Part shown: in pieces, positions 8,118 through 14,824 of the stretch
Layout of the letters: every line of letters starts with the position of its first letter
Position numbering within the stretch: position 1 is the first letter of the stretch
Assembly (NCBI GenBank): GCA_963774625.1
Contig: CAVZFQ010000013.1
Location: 868,001 to 932,000 of the forward strand
From: VAXT01 sp963774625
GTDB lineage: Bacteria; Actinomycetota; Thermoleophilia; Gaiellales; Gaiellaceae
Reading direction: 5' to 3'
Length of the DNA: 64,000 bases
Notes under the pieces: generated by a model
The model's input: the letters and a program-made list of their open reading frames with translations, nothing else
Told to the model about the DNA's origin: nothing
The model's database searches: none
Program-made: the position numbers and the translations under genes

Positions 8118-8603
8118 ATGGCTGAACCAATCGATCCAAACGTAGATATCGGTCACGTGCATTTGAAGGTCTCCGACCTCGACCGCGCGGTGGGTTTCTA
8201 CCGTGACGTGCTCGGATTCGAGGAGACGACCCGGCTAGGCGACCAGGCCGCCTTCCTCTCGGCGGGCGGGTACCACCATCACATCGGGCTGAACACCTGG
8301 GAGAGCAAGGGCGGCTCGCCTCCGCCGAGGGGCTCGACCGGCCTCTTTCATACGGCCTTCCGCTACCCGGATCGGGCAGCGCTCGCCAAGGCCTTGCGCC
8401 GGGTCGTCGAGGCGGGAGTCCCGCTTACGGGCGCATCGGACCACGGTGTCAGCGAGGCGATCTACCTCAACGATCCGGACGGGAACGGCGTCGAGTTGTA
8501 CTACGACCGTCCTCGCGAGGACTGGCGGCACGATCCCGAAGGCAATCTCGTCATGATCAGCGAGCCTCTCGACCTGAACGCCCTGCTGGCCGAAGCGCAG
8601 TGA
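8118..8603 (+). CDS. VOC superfamily protein (glyoxalase / ring-cleavage dioxygenase type)
   Basis: 161 residues with a vicinal-oxygen-chelate fold: IGHVHLKVSDLDRAVGFYRD (metal His), LGFEETTRLGDQAAFLSAGG, HHHIGLNTWESKGGSP, GLFHTAFRYPDRAALAKAL, SEAIYLNDPDGNGVELYYD (metal Glu). The LYLNDPDGNGVELY form is typical of catechol-2,3-dioxygenase-like CatE relatives with metal ligands His/His/Glu intact. Substrate is unknown. Its stop codon TGA overlaps the GTG start of the next gene (8600-8603). Divergent from cspA. Confidence 0.85.
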   Translation: MAEPIDPNVDIGHVHLKVSDLDRAVGFYRDVLGFEETTRLGDQAAFLSAGGYHHHIGLNTWESKGGSPPPRGSTGLFHTAFRYPDRAALAKALRRVVEAGVPLTGASDHGVSEAIYLNDPDGNGVELYYDRPREDWRHDPEGNLVMISEPLDLNALLAEAQ

Positions 8604-9022
8604 AGCGGCGAGCCGTCTTCATCCTGTCTCTGGCCGCAGCACTCGCGCTGCCTTCGGGTGGGAGTGCCGCGAGTCTCGGACCGACCTCTCCGCGGGCGGC
8701 GATCCTCTATCAGGCCAAGCTCTTCCGCCAGGGCAAGTTCCGGGTCAAGTACATGACGACGTACACCGCGAACTTCCGGGCGCGATGCCCATACGCGAGG
8801 TATGTGGCGGATCAGCGCTACGGCCGGCGCATCATGGGGTCGCGGTTCACTCTCCGTGACGTCCGTGTCCGGCTCCAGTCACCGACGCGTGCCCTCCTGG
8901 CTTACAGGTACGTCAGCGGCGACGGGCGGTGGGTCGTGGCCGTGACCTTCAAGGACGGCGACGTCTACGTAAAGCAAGGCCGCTTCTGGTACGACGAGCA
9001 CGACCGGGTAACGCACTGCTGA
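8600..9022 (+). CDS. Secreted hypothetical protein
   Basis: 140 residues. Residues 1-24 are a clear signal peptide (KRRAVFILSLAAALALPSGG, then SAAS cleavage region). The mature part is basic, has two cysteines (FRARCPYARY and the C-terminal THC) that could form a disulfide, and alternates strands such as RFTLRDVRVRLQSPTRALL and GRWVVAVTFKDGDVYVKQGRF, resembling an NTF2-like cone fold. I do not recognise a family. Translationally coupled to the VOC gene by a GTGA overlap; korA follows after 26 bases. Confidence 0.65.
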   Translation: MKRRAVFILSLAAALALPSGGSAASLGPTSPRAAILYQAKLFRQGKFRVKYMTTYTANFRARCPYARYVADQRYGRRIMGSRFTLRDVRVRLQSPTRALLAYRYVSGDGRWVVAVTFKDGDVYVKQGRFWYDEHDRVTHC

Positions 9023-9048
9023 ACGCTGCTATACCTCCGAGGAGGTAG

Positions 9049-10887
9049 ATGGCCAAGCCCGTCGAGCAGCTCGAGCGCGTGATCATCCGTTTCGCAGGGG
9101 ACTCCGGTGACGGCATGCAGCTCACGGGTGGGCGCTTCACGAGCGAGACGGCCCTGATGGGCAACGATCTCTCGACGCTGCCCGACTTCCCGGCCGAGAT
9201 CCGCGCGCCGGCAGGCTCGCTGCCCGGCGTCTCGGGCTTCCAGATCCACTTCTCCGACCACGACATTCTCACGCCGGGCGACGCCCCGAACGTGCTCGTG
9301 GCCATGAATCCGGCCGCTCTGCGGACGAACCTGAACGACCTGGCGCCGGGCGGAACGCTGATCGTCAACACCGACGCGTTCACCGATCGGAACCTGCAGA
9401 AGGCGGGCTACACATCGAATCCCCTGGACGACGGCACGGTCGACGACTACCTCGTCCAGAGGGTGCCGCTGACGTCACTGACGCAGGAGGCGCTCAAGGG
9501 TGTCGGCATCACGAGTCGCGAGGCGGAGCGCTCGAAGAACATGTTCGCGCTCGGGTTGATGTCCTGGCTCTACACGCGCCCGACCGAGGGGACGATCGCC
9601 TACATCGAGAAGAAGTTCGCCAAGCGGCCGGAGATCGCCGAGGCCAACGCGCGCGCGTTCAAGGCCGGGTACGCGTTCGGCGAGACCGCCGAAGGCTTCG
9701 CGACGCAGTACGAGGTGGCGCCGGCCGAGATGGCGCCCGGGACGTACCGGAACATCACCGGCAACCAGGCCCTCGGGCTCGGCCTGGTCGCGGCCAGCGT
9801 CCAGTCGAAGCTGCCGCTGTTCCTCAGCGCCTACCCGATCACGCCGGCCTCGGACGTCCTCCACGACCTCGCGCGGCACAAGAGCTTCGGGGTGCGGACG
9901 TTCCAGGCCGAGGACGAGATCGCCGCAGTCGGCGCTGCTCTCGGCGCGAGCTTCGGCGGGTCGCTGGGCGTCTGTACGTCGAGTGGGCCTGGCATCGTCC
10001 TGAAGCAGGAGACGATCGGGCTCGCGGTGGCTCTGGAGCTTCCGCTGCTGATCCTCGACATCCAGCGCGCAGGCCCCTCGACGGGGATGCCGACGAAGCC
10101 GGAGCAGGCCGACCTGCTGATGGTCATGTTCGGGCGGAACGCGGAGTCTCCGGTGCCAGTCGTGGCCGCGTCCACGCCGGGCGGCTGCTTCGACGCGGCG
10201 ATCGAGGCCACACGGATCGCGCTCAAGTACCGCACGCCCGTCTTCCTGCTGTCGGACGCCTATCTCGCGAACGGTTCCGAGCCGTGGCTGCTGCCGGACG
10301 TCGAGTCGCTGCCCGACATCTCCGTCGAGTTCGCGACGCAGCCGCCGGTGGAGGGCGCCTTCATGCCGTACCAGCGCGACCCGGAGACCCTGGCGCGCCA
10401 GTGGGCGATCCCCGGCACACCGGGCCTCGAGCACCGGATCGGCGGCCTCGAGAAGGAGGACGTGACCGGAAACGTCTCGTACGACCCGGACAATCACGAT
10501 CACATGGTCCGCCTGCGGGCGCAGAAGGTCGCCGGCATCGCGGCCGACATCCCCGAGCTGGCCGTCGACGATCCCGACGGCGGCGCCGAGCTGCTCGTGC
10601 TCGGGTGGGGCGGGACGTACGGGCCGATTCAGTCCGCTGCGCGCCGCATCCGGCGCGAGGGCAAGAAAGTCGCCCATGCGCACCTGACGCATCTGAACCC
10701 GTTCCCGCGCAACACGGCCGATGTGCTCGCCGGTTACCCGAAGGTGTTGATCCCCGAGATGAATCTGGGGCAGCTGCTCAAGCTCGTCCGCGCCCAGTTC
10801 CTCGTCGACGCGCACGGATACAACCGGGTGCGCGGCCTGCCGTTCCGCTCGGACGAGCTGGCCGAGGCGATGGAGACAATGCTGTGA
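9049..10887 (+). CDS. korA: 2-oxoglutarate:ferredoxin oxidoreductase, fused gamma-alpha subunit
   Basis: Large subunit of a two-subunit 2-oxoacid:ferredoxin oxidoreductase that converts 2-oxoglutarate, CoA and oxidised ferredoxin to succinyl-CoA and CO2. 612 residues. The N-terminal part, about 1-190, is the gamma domain (RFAGDSGDGMQLTGGRF); then the pyrimidine-binding alpha domain (ISGNQ-like NITGNQALGLGLVAAS, YPITPASDVLH, GVCTSSGPGIVLKQETIGLA, QRAGPSTGMPTKPEQADLLM); then the C-terminal transketolase-like part (LLVLGWGGTYGPIQSA). The start has a good ribosome site (GAGGAGGTAG). Ends in GTGA shared with the tiny gene at 10884, which in turn overlaps korB. Functions with korB as an alternative to the dehydrogenase complex. 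Confidence 0.93.
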   Translation: MAKPVEQLERVIIRFAGDSGDGMQLTGGRFTSETALMGNDLSTLPDFPAEIRAPAGSLPGVSGFQIHFSDHDILTPGDAPNVLVAMNPAALRTNLNDLAPGGTLIVNTDAFTDRNLQKAGYTSNPLDDGTVDDYLVQRVPLTSLTQEALKGVGITSREAERSKNMFALGLMSWLYTRPTEGTIAYIEKKFAKRPEIAEANARAFKAGYAFGETAEGFATQYEVAPAEMAPGTYRNITGNQALGLGLVAASVQSKLPLFLSAYPITPASDVLHDLARHKSFGVRTFQAEDEIAAVGAALGASFGGSLGVCTSSGPGIVLKQETIGLAVALELPLLILDIQRAGPSTGMPTKPEQADLLMVMFGRNAESPVPVVAASTPGGCFDAAIEATRIALKYRTPVFLLSDAYLANGSEPWLLPDVESLPDISVEFATQPPVEGAFMPYQRDPETLARQWAIPGTPGLEHRIGGLEKEDVTGNVSYDPDNHDHMVRLRAQKVAGIAADIPELAVDDPDGGAELLVLGWGGTYGPIQSAARRIRREGKKVAHAHLTHLNPFPRNTADVLAGYPKVLIPEMNLGQLLKLVRAQFLVDAHGYNRVRGLPFRSDELAEAMETML

Positions 10888-11027
10888 GGGGTCGCTTTCC
10901 ATTCGCGACGCTGATGGCCGTGGTCGCGGGAGTTCTGCTGATCGTCTCGGGCGAGACGATGTGGGCGCTCGTCTTCTTCGCGATCGCGGCGGTGTTCGGC
11001 GCCATAACGCTGAGGAGCGCCAGGTGA
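10884..11027 (+). CDS. Tiny two-helix membrane protein between korA and korB
   Basis: 47-residue ORF starting GTG at 10884 and ending TGA at 11027. It overlaps korA by four bases (GTGA 10884-10887) and korB by four bases (GTGA 11024-11027), so it is embedded in the operon with translational coupling on both sides. The protein begins with basic residues (RGRFPF) and has two hydrophobic stretches, FATLMAVVAGVLLIVSG and MWALVFFAIAAVFGAITL, separated by a short turn, and a basic tail (RSAR). It looks like a hairpin inner-membrane protein with both ends inside. No family is recognised. A role in anchoring or modulating the Kor complex is speculation from position. Confidence 0.72.
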   Translation: MRGRFPFATLMAVVAGVLLIVSGETMWALVFFAIAAVFGAITLRSAR

Positions 11028-12049
11028 CCGAGAACGGCGAAAACGGCAACCCGCTCGTCCAGCTGACCGGGAAGGACTTCAAGTCCGACCAGGAAGTGCG
11101 CTGGTGCCCGGGCTGCGGGGACTACGCGATCCTGGCCGCGGTGCAGTCGTTCATGCCCGAGCTCGGGCTTCCGCGCGAGCGGATCGTCTTCGTGTCCGGG
11201 ATCGGCTGCGCGGCGCGCTTCCCGTACTACATGCAGACCTACGGGATGCACTCGATCCACGGGCGCGCGCCGGCGATAGCGACCGGCCTGTCGGCGTCGC
11301 GGCCGGATCTCAGCGTGTGGGTCGTGACCGGCGACGGTGACGCGCTGTCGATCGGCGGCAACCACCTGATCCACGCTCTGCGCCGAAACGTGAACGTGAA
11401 GATCCTGCTCTTCAACAACCAGATCTACGGGCTGACGAAGGGGCAGTACTCGCCGACGAGCCCGCTCGGCACGAAGAACAAGTCGACGCCGATGGGGTCT
11501 TTGGACTGGCCCTTCAATCCAGTGTCGATCGCGATCGGCGCCGAGGCGACGTTCGTCGGGCGCTCGATCGACACCGACAAGAAGCACCTGACCGAGGTGT
11601 TGCGCCGGGCGGCGAAGCACCCCGGCACGGCCTTCGTCGAGATCTACCAGAACTGCAACGTCTACAACGACGGCGCCTTCGACGCGGTCAAGGAGGAGAA
11701 GGAGAACCAGATCCGCCTCGAGCACGGGCAGCCGGTGCGGTTCGGAGCCGACGGCGAGAAGGGCGTCGTCCTGAGGCCGGACGGCGCGTGCGAGCTGGTC
11801 GACGTTGCGACCGTCGGCGAGGAGGCGCTGCTGGTTCACGACGAGCACCAGCAGGAAGGCTCGCTTGCGTTCGCGCTCTCGCGGATCTCGCACACTCCGC
11901 ACGGCCCGACGCCGATCGGCATCTTCCGCGACGTCGAGCGCCCGGTCTACGACCAGCTCATGGCCGAGCAGCTGGCGACGGCGCAGGCCGAGGGCGCGGG
12001 CGAGCTCGCCGGGCTGCTCAACAGCGGCGACACCTGGCAGATCACTTAG
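11024..12049 (+). CDS. korB: 2-oxoglutarate:ferredoxin oxidoreductase, beta subunit
   Basis: Thiamine-diphosphate-binding subunit of the Kor complex, 341 residues. The start at GTG 11024 is chosen because it forms a GTGA overlap with the tiny gene and gives a family-like N-terminus (TENGENGNPLVQLTGKDFKS). Visible: the cluster motif RWCPGCGDYAIL, SGIGCAARFPYY, and the ThDP/Mg segment VVTGDGDALSIGGNHLIHAL followed by NNQIYGLTKGQYSPTS, plus a later conserved cysteine in YQNCNVYNDGAF for the [4Fe-4S] cluster. Its end overlaps the ion channel gene by 8 bases. Confidence 0.94.
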   Translation: MTENGENGNPLVQLTGKDFKSDQEVRWCPGCGDYAILAAVQSFMPELGLPRERIVFVSGIGCAARFPYYMQTYGMHSIHGRAPAIATGLSASRPDLSVWVVTGDGDALSIGGNHLIHALRRNVNVKILLFNNQIYGLTKGQYSPTSPLGTKNKSTPMGSLDWPFNPVSIAIGAEATFVGRSIDTDKKHLTEVLRRAAKHPGTAFVEIYQNCNVYNDGAFDAVKEEKENQIRLEHGQPVRFGADGEKGVVLRPDGACELVDVATVGEEALLVHDEHQQEGSLAFALSRISHTPHGPTPIGIFRDVERPVYDQLMAEQLATAQAEGAGELAGLLNSGDTWQIT

Positions 12050-12890
12050 TCGGGATCTGGGCGAGCTCTTCTTCTAGTTCCTCGAGCGCTGCCCGGAGGA
12101 TCGCTATCCGCTCGAGAACCGGCGCGGGCGCGACGATCCCGGATTCCCGCCCGGCAGCCAACCGGCGGCGGCGTTCCAACTCGCGCGCCTCTTCCATCGA
12201 GTTGAGCACGATCGCGATCAGCACGTTGACGACGATGAAGACCGCCACGCCGACGTAGGTCACGAAGTAGACCCAGGCCCACTGGTGGATCTCCATCGCC
12301 CGCTCCATGTAACGCGGGAAGTCCTCGAGCGTGAGGATCACGAACAGGGACAACATCGCCGTGCCGATGTTCCCCCAGTCGTTCGGTAGCTCGTCCCCGA
12401 AGAGCAGCCAGCCGAACATCCCGTAGACGAAGATGATCAGCGCCGTCAGCAGCACCATGCTGCCGAGCGGCGGCAACGACCTGGCGACGCCCTCGACGAG
12501 CAGCCTGAGGTCGGGCAGCACGCGCACGACACGCACGACCCGCATCAACCGTGCGATGCGGAGCAGTGTCGACGACTCGCGGATCCCCGGCACGAACGCC
12601 ATCGCGACCACGACGAAGTCGAAGATGTTCCAGCCGGAGCGGAAGAAGTCCTGGGGCCGCCGCCCATACGCCGCGATCCGGAGCGACACCTCGATCACGA
12701 AGAAGCCGAGGAAGATCGCGTTCAGCAGAGCGAGCGTGTCGCCGTGCTCGCGCTCGATCTCCTCGTAGGTCTGCAGTCCGAGGACGAACGCATTCGCCAG
12801 GATCACCGTCAGGACGATCGCGGTGAAGAACGGCGACTCGACCAGCCGCCACAGTCGTCCCGTGCGTTCGGGCACCGCCATGCCCGTCAT
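12042..12890 (-). CDS. Voltage-gated ion channel, single 6-TM domain (bacterial Nav/Cav-like)
   Basis: 282-residue integral membrane protein with six predicted helices. S1 starts at about residue 22 (FFTAIVLTVILANAFVLGLQ); S2-S3 carry acidic counter-charges (FVIEVSLR, WNIFDFVVVA); S4 has regularly spaced arginines (RIARLMRVVRVVRVLPDLR); pore loop LFVILTLEDFPRYM; S6 is long. The tail ends in a short coiled coil (ILRAALEELEEELAQI), as in NaChBac-type homotetramers. The filter reads TLEDF instead of TLESW of sodium-selective homologues; the extra acidic residue resembles calcium-type filters. Selectivity is inference. 282 residues matches the family (about 270). Confidence 0.9.
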   Translation of the reverse strand: MTGMAVPERTGRLWRLVESPFFTAIVLTVILANAFVLGLQTYEEIEREHGDTLALLNAIFLGFFVIEVSLRIAAYGRRPQDFFRSGWNIFDFVVVAMAFVPGIRESSTLLRIARLMRVVRVVRVLPDLRLLVEGVARSLPPLGSMVLLTALIIFVYGMFGWLLFGDELPNDWGNIGTAMLSLFVILTLEDFPRYMERAMEIHQWAWVYFVTYVGVAVFIVVNVLIAIVLNSMEEARELERRRRLAAGRESGIVAPAPVLERIAILRAALEELEEELAQIPTK

Positions 12891-12909
12891 TTTCGGTTCG
12901 CGGTCGGCT

Positions 12910-13075
12910 ATAGGAGGGTCTGGCGAAACCCGGCTGAGCCGCCGGGCGGCGCTGCTCGCCCCGAGGCCGCGTCCTCAGTCGCCCCAATGCAGAAGAGCAT
13001 TGGGGCTCCCTGCGTCCTTGCCTCGGAACGACCATCGCACCCCGGCGACGAGCGAGTTCCGCCAGACCCTCCTAT
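12910..13075. repeat. Fold-back (MITE-like) intergenic element with 20-base inverted ends
   Basis: Outer arms 12910-12929 and 13056-13075 are inverted copies with 19 of 20 matches (ATAGGAGGGTCTGGCGAAAC on the left). Inside, CCGAGGC (12961-12967) pairs with GCCTCGG (13020-13026), and a 10-base stem GCCCCAATGC (12981-12990) pairs with 12997-13006 around the loop AGAAGA. The whole 166 bases can fold into one long interrupted hairpin. The right end covers the stop codon (13072-13074) of the neighbouring gene. It could be a non-autonomous mobile element, a terminator or a structured RNA. No transposase is present. Confidence 0.6.
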
Positions 13076-13344
13076 TCGAACAGCGGCAGGAACTGGTCGC
13101 GCCACTGGTCGTCCGGGATCGACCGGCGGAAGAAAGCCTCGAGCACGCTGCGCGGCGACGTGCCCTCGAGCTTCGCCAGGAGGCAGGTCACGGCCGCGAG
13201 CTGATACGAGAGCAGGTCAGGGTCGATGCGGGCCACGCGAACGGCCTCCTCGAACGCCCAGATCATCTTCTCGGCGTCCACGGCCTTGCCGTTCGCGCGG
13301 ATCTCGCGCGCGAGGTCTTCGAGCTCGAAACGGTCCCAGTCCAC
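13072..13344 (-). CDS. Small hypothetical protein, start uncertain
   Basis: About 90 residues from GTG 13344 (DWDRFELEDLAREIRANGKA), mostly helical and acidic/amphipathic, ending DDQWRDQFLPLFE. The open frame continues upstream to 13479, but this would overlap the divergent PRC-barrel gene and its strong ribosome site, so the internal GTG is the better start; a start near 13374 cannot be excluded because the frame stays open and similar in composition. No family recognised. The TAG stop lies inside the right arm of the fold-back element. Confidence 0.5.
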   Translation of the reverse strand: MDWDRFELEDLAREIRANGKAVDAEKMIWAFEEAVRVARIDPDLLSYQLAAVTCLLAKLEGTSPRSVLEAFFRRSIPDDQWRDQFLPLFE

Positions 13345-13436
13345 GGCTTCGCTTATCGGCTCTTCGACGGATGTTCCGGATACCTCAGACCGGGTACAAA
13401 CAACCTGTTTCCAAGCTCCTGAGAGGAGGTGCCGCG

Positions 13437-13781
13437 ATGGAGACAAACAACGACATCTACACGTACCAGGATCAGACAATCGGTGACGCCGACCTGATCG
13501 GCTATTCCGTCGACGCGACGGACGGCTCGATCGGCAAGATCGACGACGCCACCAACGAAGTCGGTGGAAGCTACATCGTCGTCGACACCGGGCCCTGGAT
13601 CTTCGGCAAGCACGTGCTGCTGCCGGCCGGGGTCGTGCAGAGCATCGACCACGAGAGCAAGACCGTGTACGTCAGCCGCACGAAGGACGAGATCAAGGAC
13701 TCGCCCGAGTGGGACGACGAGCGGAAAGCGGACGATTCGTACCGTTCCGAGGTCGGGACGTACTACTCGACCCGCGACTAG
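13437..13781 (+). CDS. PRC-barrel domain protein
   Basis: 114 residues. Residues about 15-85 are a PRC-barrel (DADLIGYSVDATDGSIGKID, EVGGSYIVVDTGPWIFGKHVLLPAGVV, KTVYVSRTKDEIKDSP), a small beta-barrel found in photosynthetic reaction centre H subunits, RimM and many bacterial stress proteins. The start at ATG 13437 has GAGAGGAGGTG 6 bases upstream. The C-terminus is short and charged, ending EVGTYYSTRD. Such proteins are common in actinobacteria, often stress-induced, role unclear. A strong terminator follows directly. Confidence 0.85.
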   Translation: METNNDIYTYQDQTIGDADLIGYSVDATDGSIGKIDDATNEVGGSYIVVDTGPWIFGKHVLLPAGVVQSIDHESKTVYVSRTKDEIKDSPEWDDERKADDSYRSEVGTYYSTRD

Positions 13782-13794
13782 CTACGGCCTGAAC

Positions 13795-13839
13795 GAGGCG
13801 GCGGCCGGGGAGCCCGGTCGTCGCCTCTTCTCGTTTTCT
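13795..13839 (+). terminator. Rho-independent terminator after the PRC-barrel gene
   Basis: A 15-base stem (13795-13809 with 13813-13827, two G-U pairs, loop GAG) is followed by TTCTCGTTTTCT. Read from the other strand it lies just after the Flp pilin stop at 13845, so it may serve both converging genes. Confidence 0.8.
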
Positions 13840-13844
13840 ATCCG

Positions 13845-14003
13845 CTAGCTGAAGAGGCCGGCAACGCGTGTGTACGCGCTGGTGGCGCTCGTCGCGAGCA
13901 GCACGAAGGCGGTGAGACAGGCGAGCGTGATGACCGTCAGGACGGTCCCGTACTCGGCCATGGTCTGACCCTCTTCGCGGGCTGGTAGCTCGAAGATCTT
14001 CAT
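13845..14003 (-). CDS. Flp-type (type IVb) pilin
   Basis: 52-residue pilin precursor starting at ATG 14003 (KIFELPAREEGQTMAEYGTV). The REEGQTMAEYG segment is the prepilin cleavage region with the conserved glutamate and tyrosine at +5/+6, followed by a hydrophobic helix (TLACLTAFVLLATSATSAY). Typical of Flp/Tad major or minor pilins. Neither prepilin peptidase nor Tad secretion genes are in the window. A second pilin sharing the same cleavage segment lies at 14440, with a small basic ORF between. TAG stop at 13845. Confidence 0.88.
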   Translation of the reverse strand: MKIFELPAREEGQTMAEYGTVLTVITLACLTAFVLLATSATSAYTRVAGLFS

Positions 14004-14082
14004 GGTCTTGAATATCGACGGGCACGGCGCGACGCGAAACCCCATTCGACGGGGATTCGCGTCGCCCGCGACGGGTGATCCT

Positions 14083-14238
14083 TCAGCTCGCGCGGCTGCG
14101 AATGGCGACGAGCCGGCGGTACCGCTTGCTGACGGTTTCCTCCTGCTGTCGCTCCCTCTGCTTGCGCGCCCGCAAGAACGCTGAGGCTTTTGCCTCTTCG
14201 AGGGAGCCGCGGTATTTAGGGGCGAAATGGCTGGACAC
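14083..14238 (-). CDS. Small basic protein encoded between the two pilin genes
   Basis: A 51-residue ORF (GTG 14238 to TGA 14083) with a strong Shine-Dalgarno (GAAGGAGG, 7 bases before the start; plus strand 14246-14253). The protein is rich in arginine and lysine (14 of 51), with a helical, charged middle (LEEAKASAFLRARKQRERQQ) and a basic end (RRLVAIRSRAS). No membrane segment or known motif. The strength of the ribosome site and its position between two co-oriented pilin genes support that it is real. It could be a nucleic-acid-binding or regulatory peptide; function unknown. Confidence 0.6.
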   Translation of the reverse strand: MSSHFAPKYRGSLEEAKASAFLRARKQRERQQEETVSKRYRRLVAIRSRAS

Positions 14239-14318
14239 GCCCGAACCTCCTTCGGACTCGCTCGGCGTGGCCGCTACGCACTCTTTGTACCTACACCCAC
14301 TAAATCGGCAATCCCCTT

Positions 14319-14357
14319 TAGGTCCTATATCCCTAGAAAGTAGGTCCTACATTCCTA
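14319..14357. repeat. Two direct repeats of TAGGTCCTAYAT upstream of the small basic gene
   Basis: TAGGTCCTATATCCCTA (14319-14335) and TAGGTCCTACATTCCTA (14341-14357) lie 22 bases apart, two helical turns. This spacing on the same face of the helix suits a regulator dimer. The core TAGGTCCTA recurs at 45098-45106. Confidence 0.45.
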
Positions 14358-14415
14358 AAAAAAGGCCGTGGCGCGGGGGGCGGGCCGGGCGGCGACCCGC
14401 TCCCCGCGCCACGGC
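14353..14415 (-). terminator. Rho-independent terminator after Flp pilin 2
   Basis: On the minus strand a perfect 14-base stem (arms at 14402-14415 and 14365-14378) is followed by CCTTTTTTTAGG. It lies 24 bases after the pilin stop at 14440 and separates that gene from the small basic ORF, so the latter needs its own promoter. Confidence 0.88.
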
Positions 14416-14439
14416 GCGGTGAAGCTTCCGATTCGTCGA

Positions 14440-14613
14440 TTACGTGATGTAAGCGGCGACGCGGTTGACGGCGGACACGATGTTGCCCGACAGGAGCGCT
14501 AGCGCTCCGAAGACGGCGATCGTGATGACGGCCAGGACGACGCCATACTCGGCCATCGTCTGCCCTTCCTCGCGCCGTGGGAACTCTGCGAACAGGTTGC
14601 GGATCTTCTGCAC
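14440..14613 (-). CDS. Flp-type (type IVb) pilin
   Basis: 57-residue pilin precursor from GTG 14613 (QKIRNLFAEFPRREEGQTMA). The ribosome site GAAGGAGGT sits 7 bases upstream, which decides this start over the longer open frame. The cleavage segment REEGQTMAEYGVVL is almost identical to that of the pilin at 13845; the helix is ITIAVFGALALLSGNIVSAV and the end NRVAAYIT. Probably a paralogous subunit of the same Flp pilus. A long leader of about 200 bases separates it from the next gene upstream; no known riboswitch pattern was found in it. Followed by a strong terminator. Confidence 0.88.
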   Translation of the reverse strand: MQKIRNLFAEFPRREEGQTMAEYGVVLAVITIAVFGALALLSGNIVSAVNRVAAYIT

Positions 14614-14824
14614 CTCGTTCACCTCCTTCGCTGCAGCGGTGTACTTGGCTAGGCCCGAGCGCTCGGAGGGAAGACCCGTTGTCGCGTAGTTGGGATGAAG
14701 TGGTATCGCCACTCTCGGTCAGCGGATTCCTTCCTTCGGCGCGGCCGCTGCACCGATAGGCACTCGATTGGCCTATGAATCGTCCTCGCGCGCGCTGGTC
14801 CAAATCCCCCGCGACAGGGATGTG

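Noticed and set aside
9475..11082. 535-codon minus-strand open frame opposite korA
   Set aside because: Low-complexity shadow; korA and korB motifs on the plus strand are unambiguous.
14614..14824. Possible c-di-GMP riboswitch in the leader of the Flp pilin gene
   Set aside because: The leader is long enough, but I could not find the conserved GEMM core or its paired helices.
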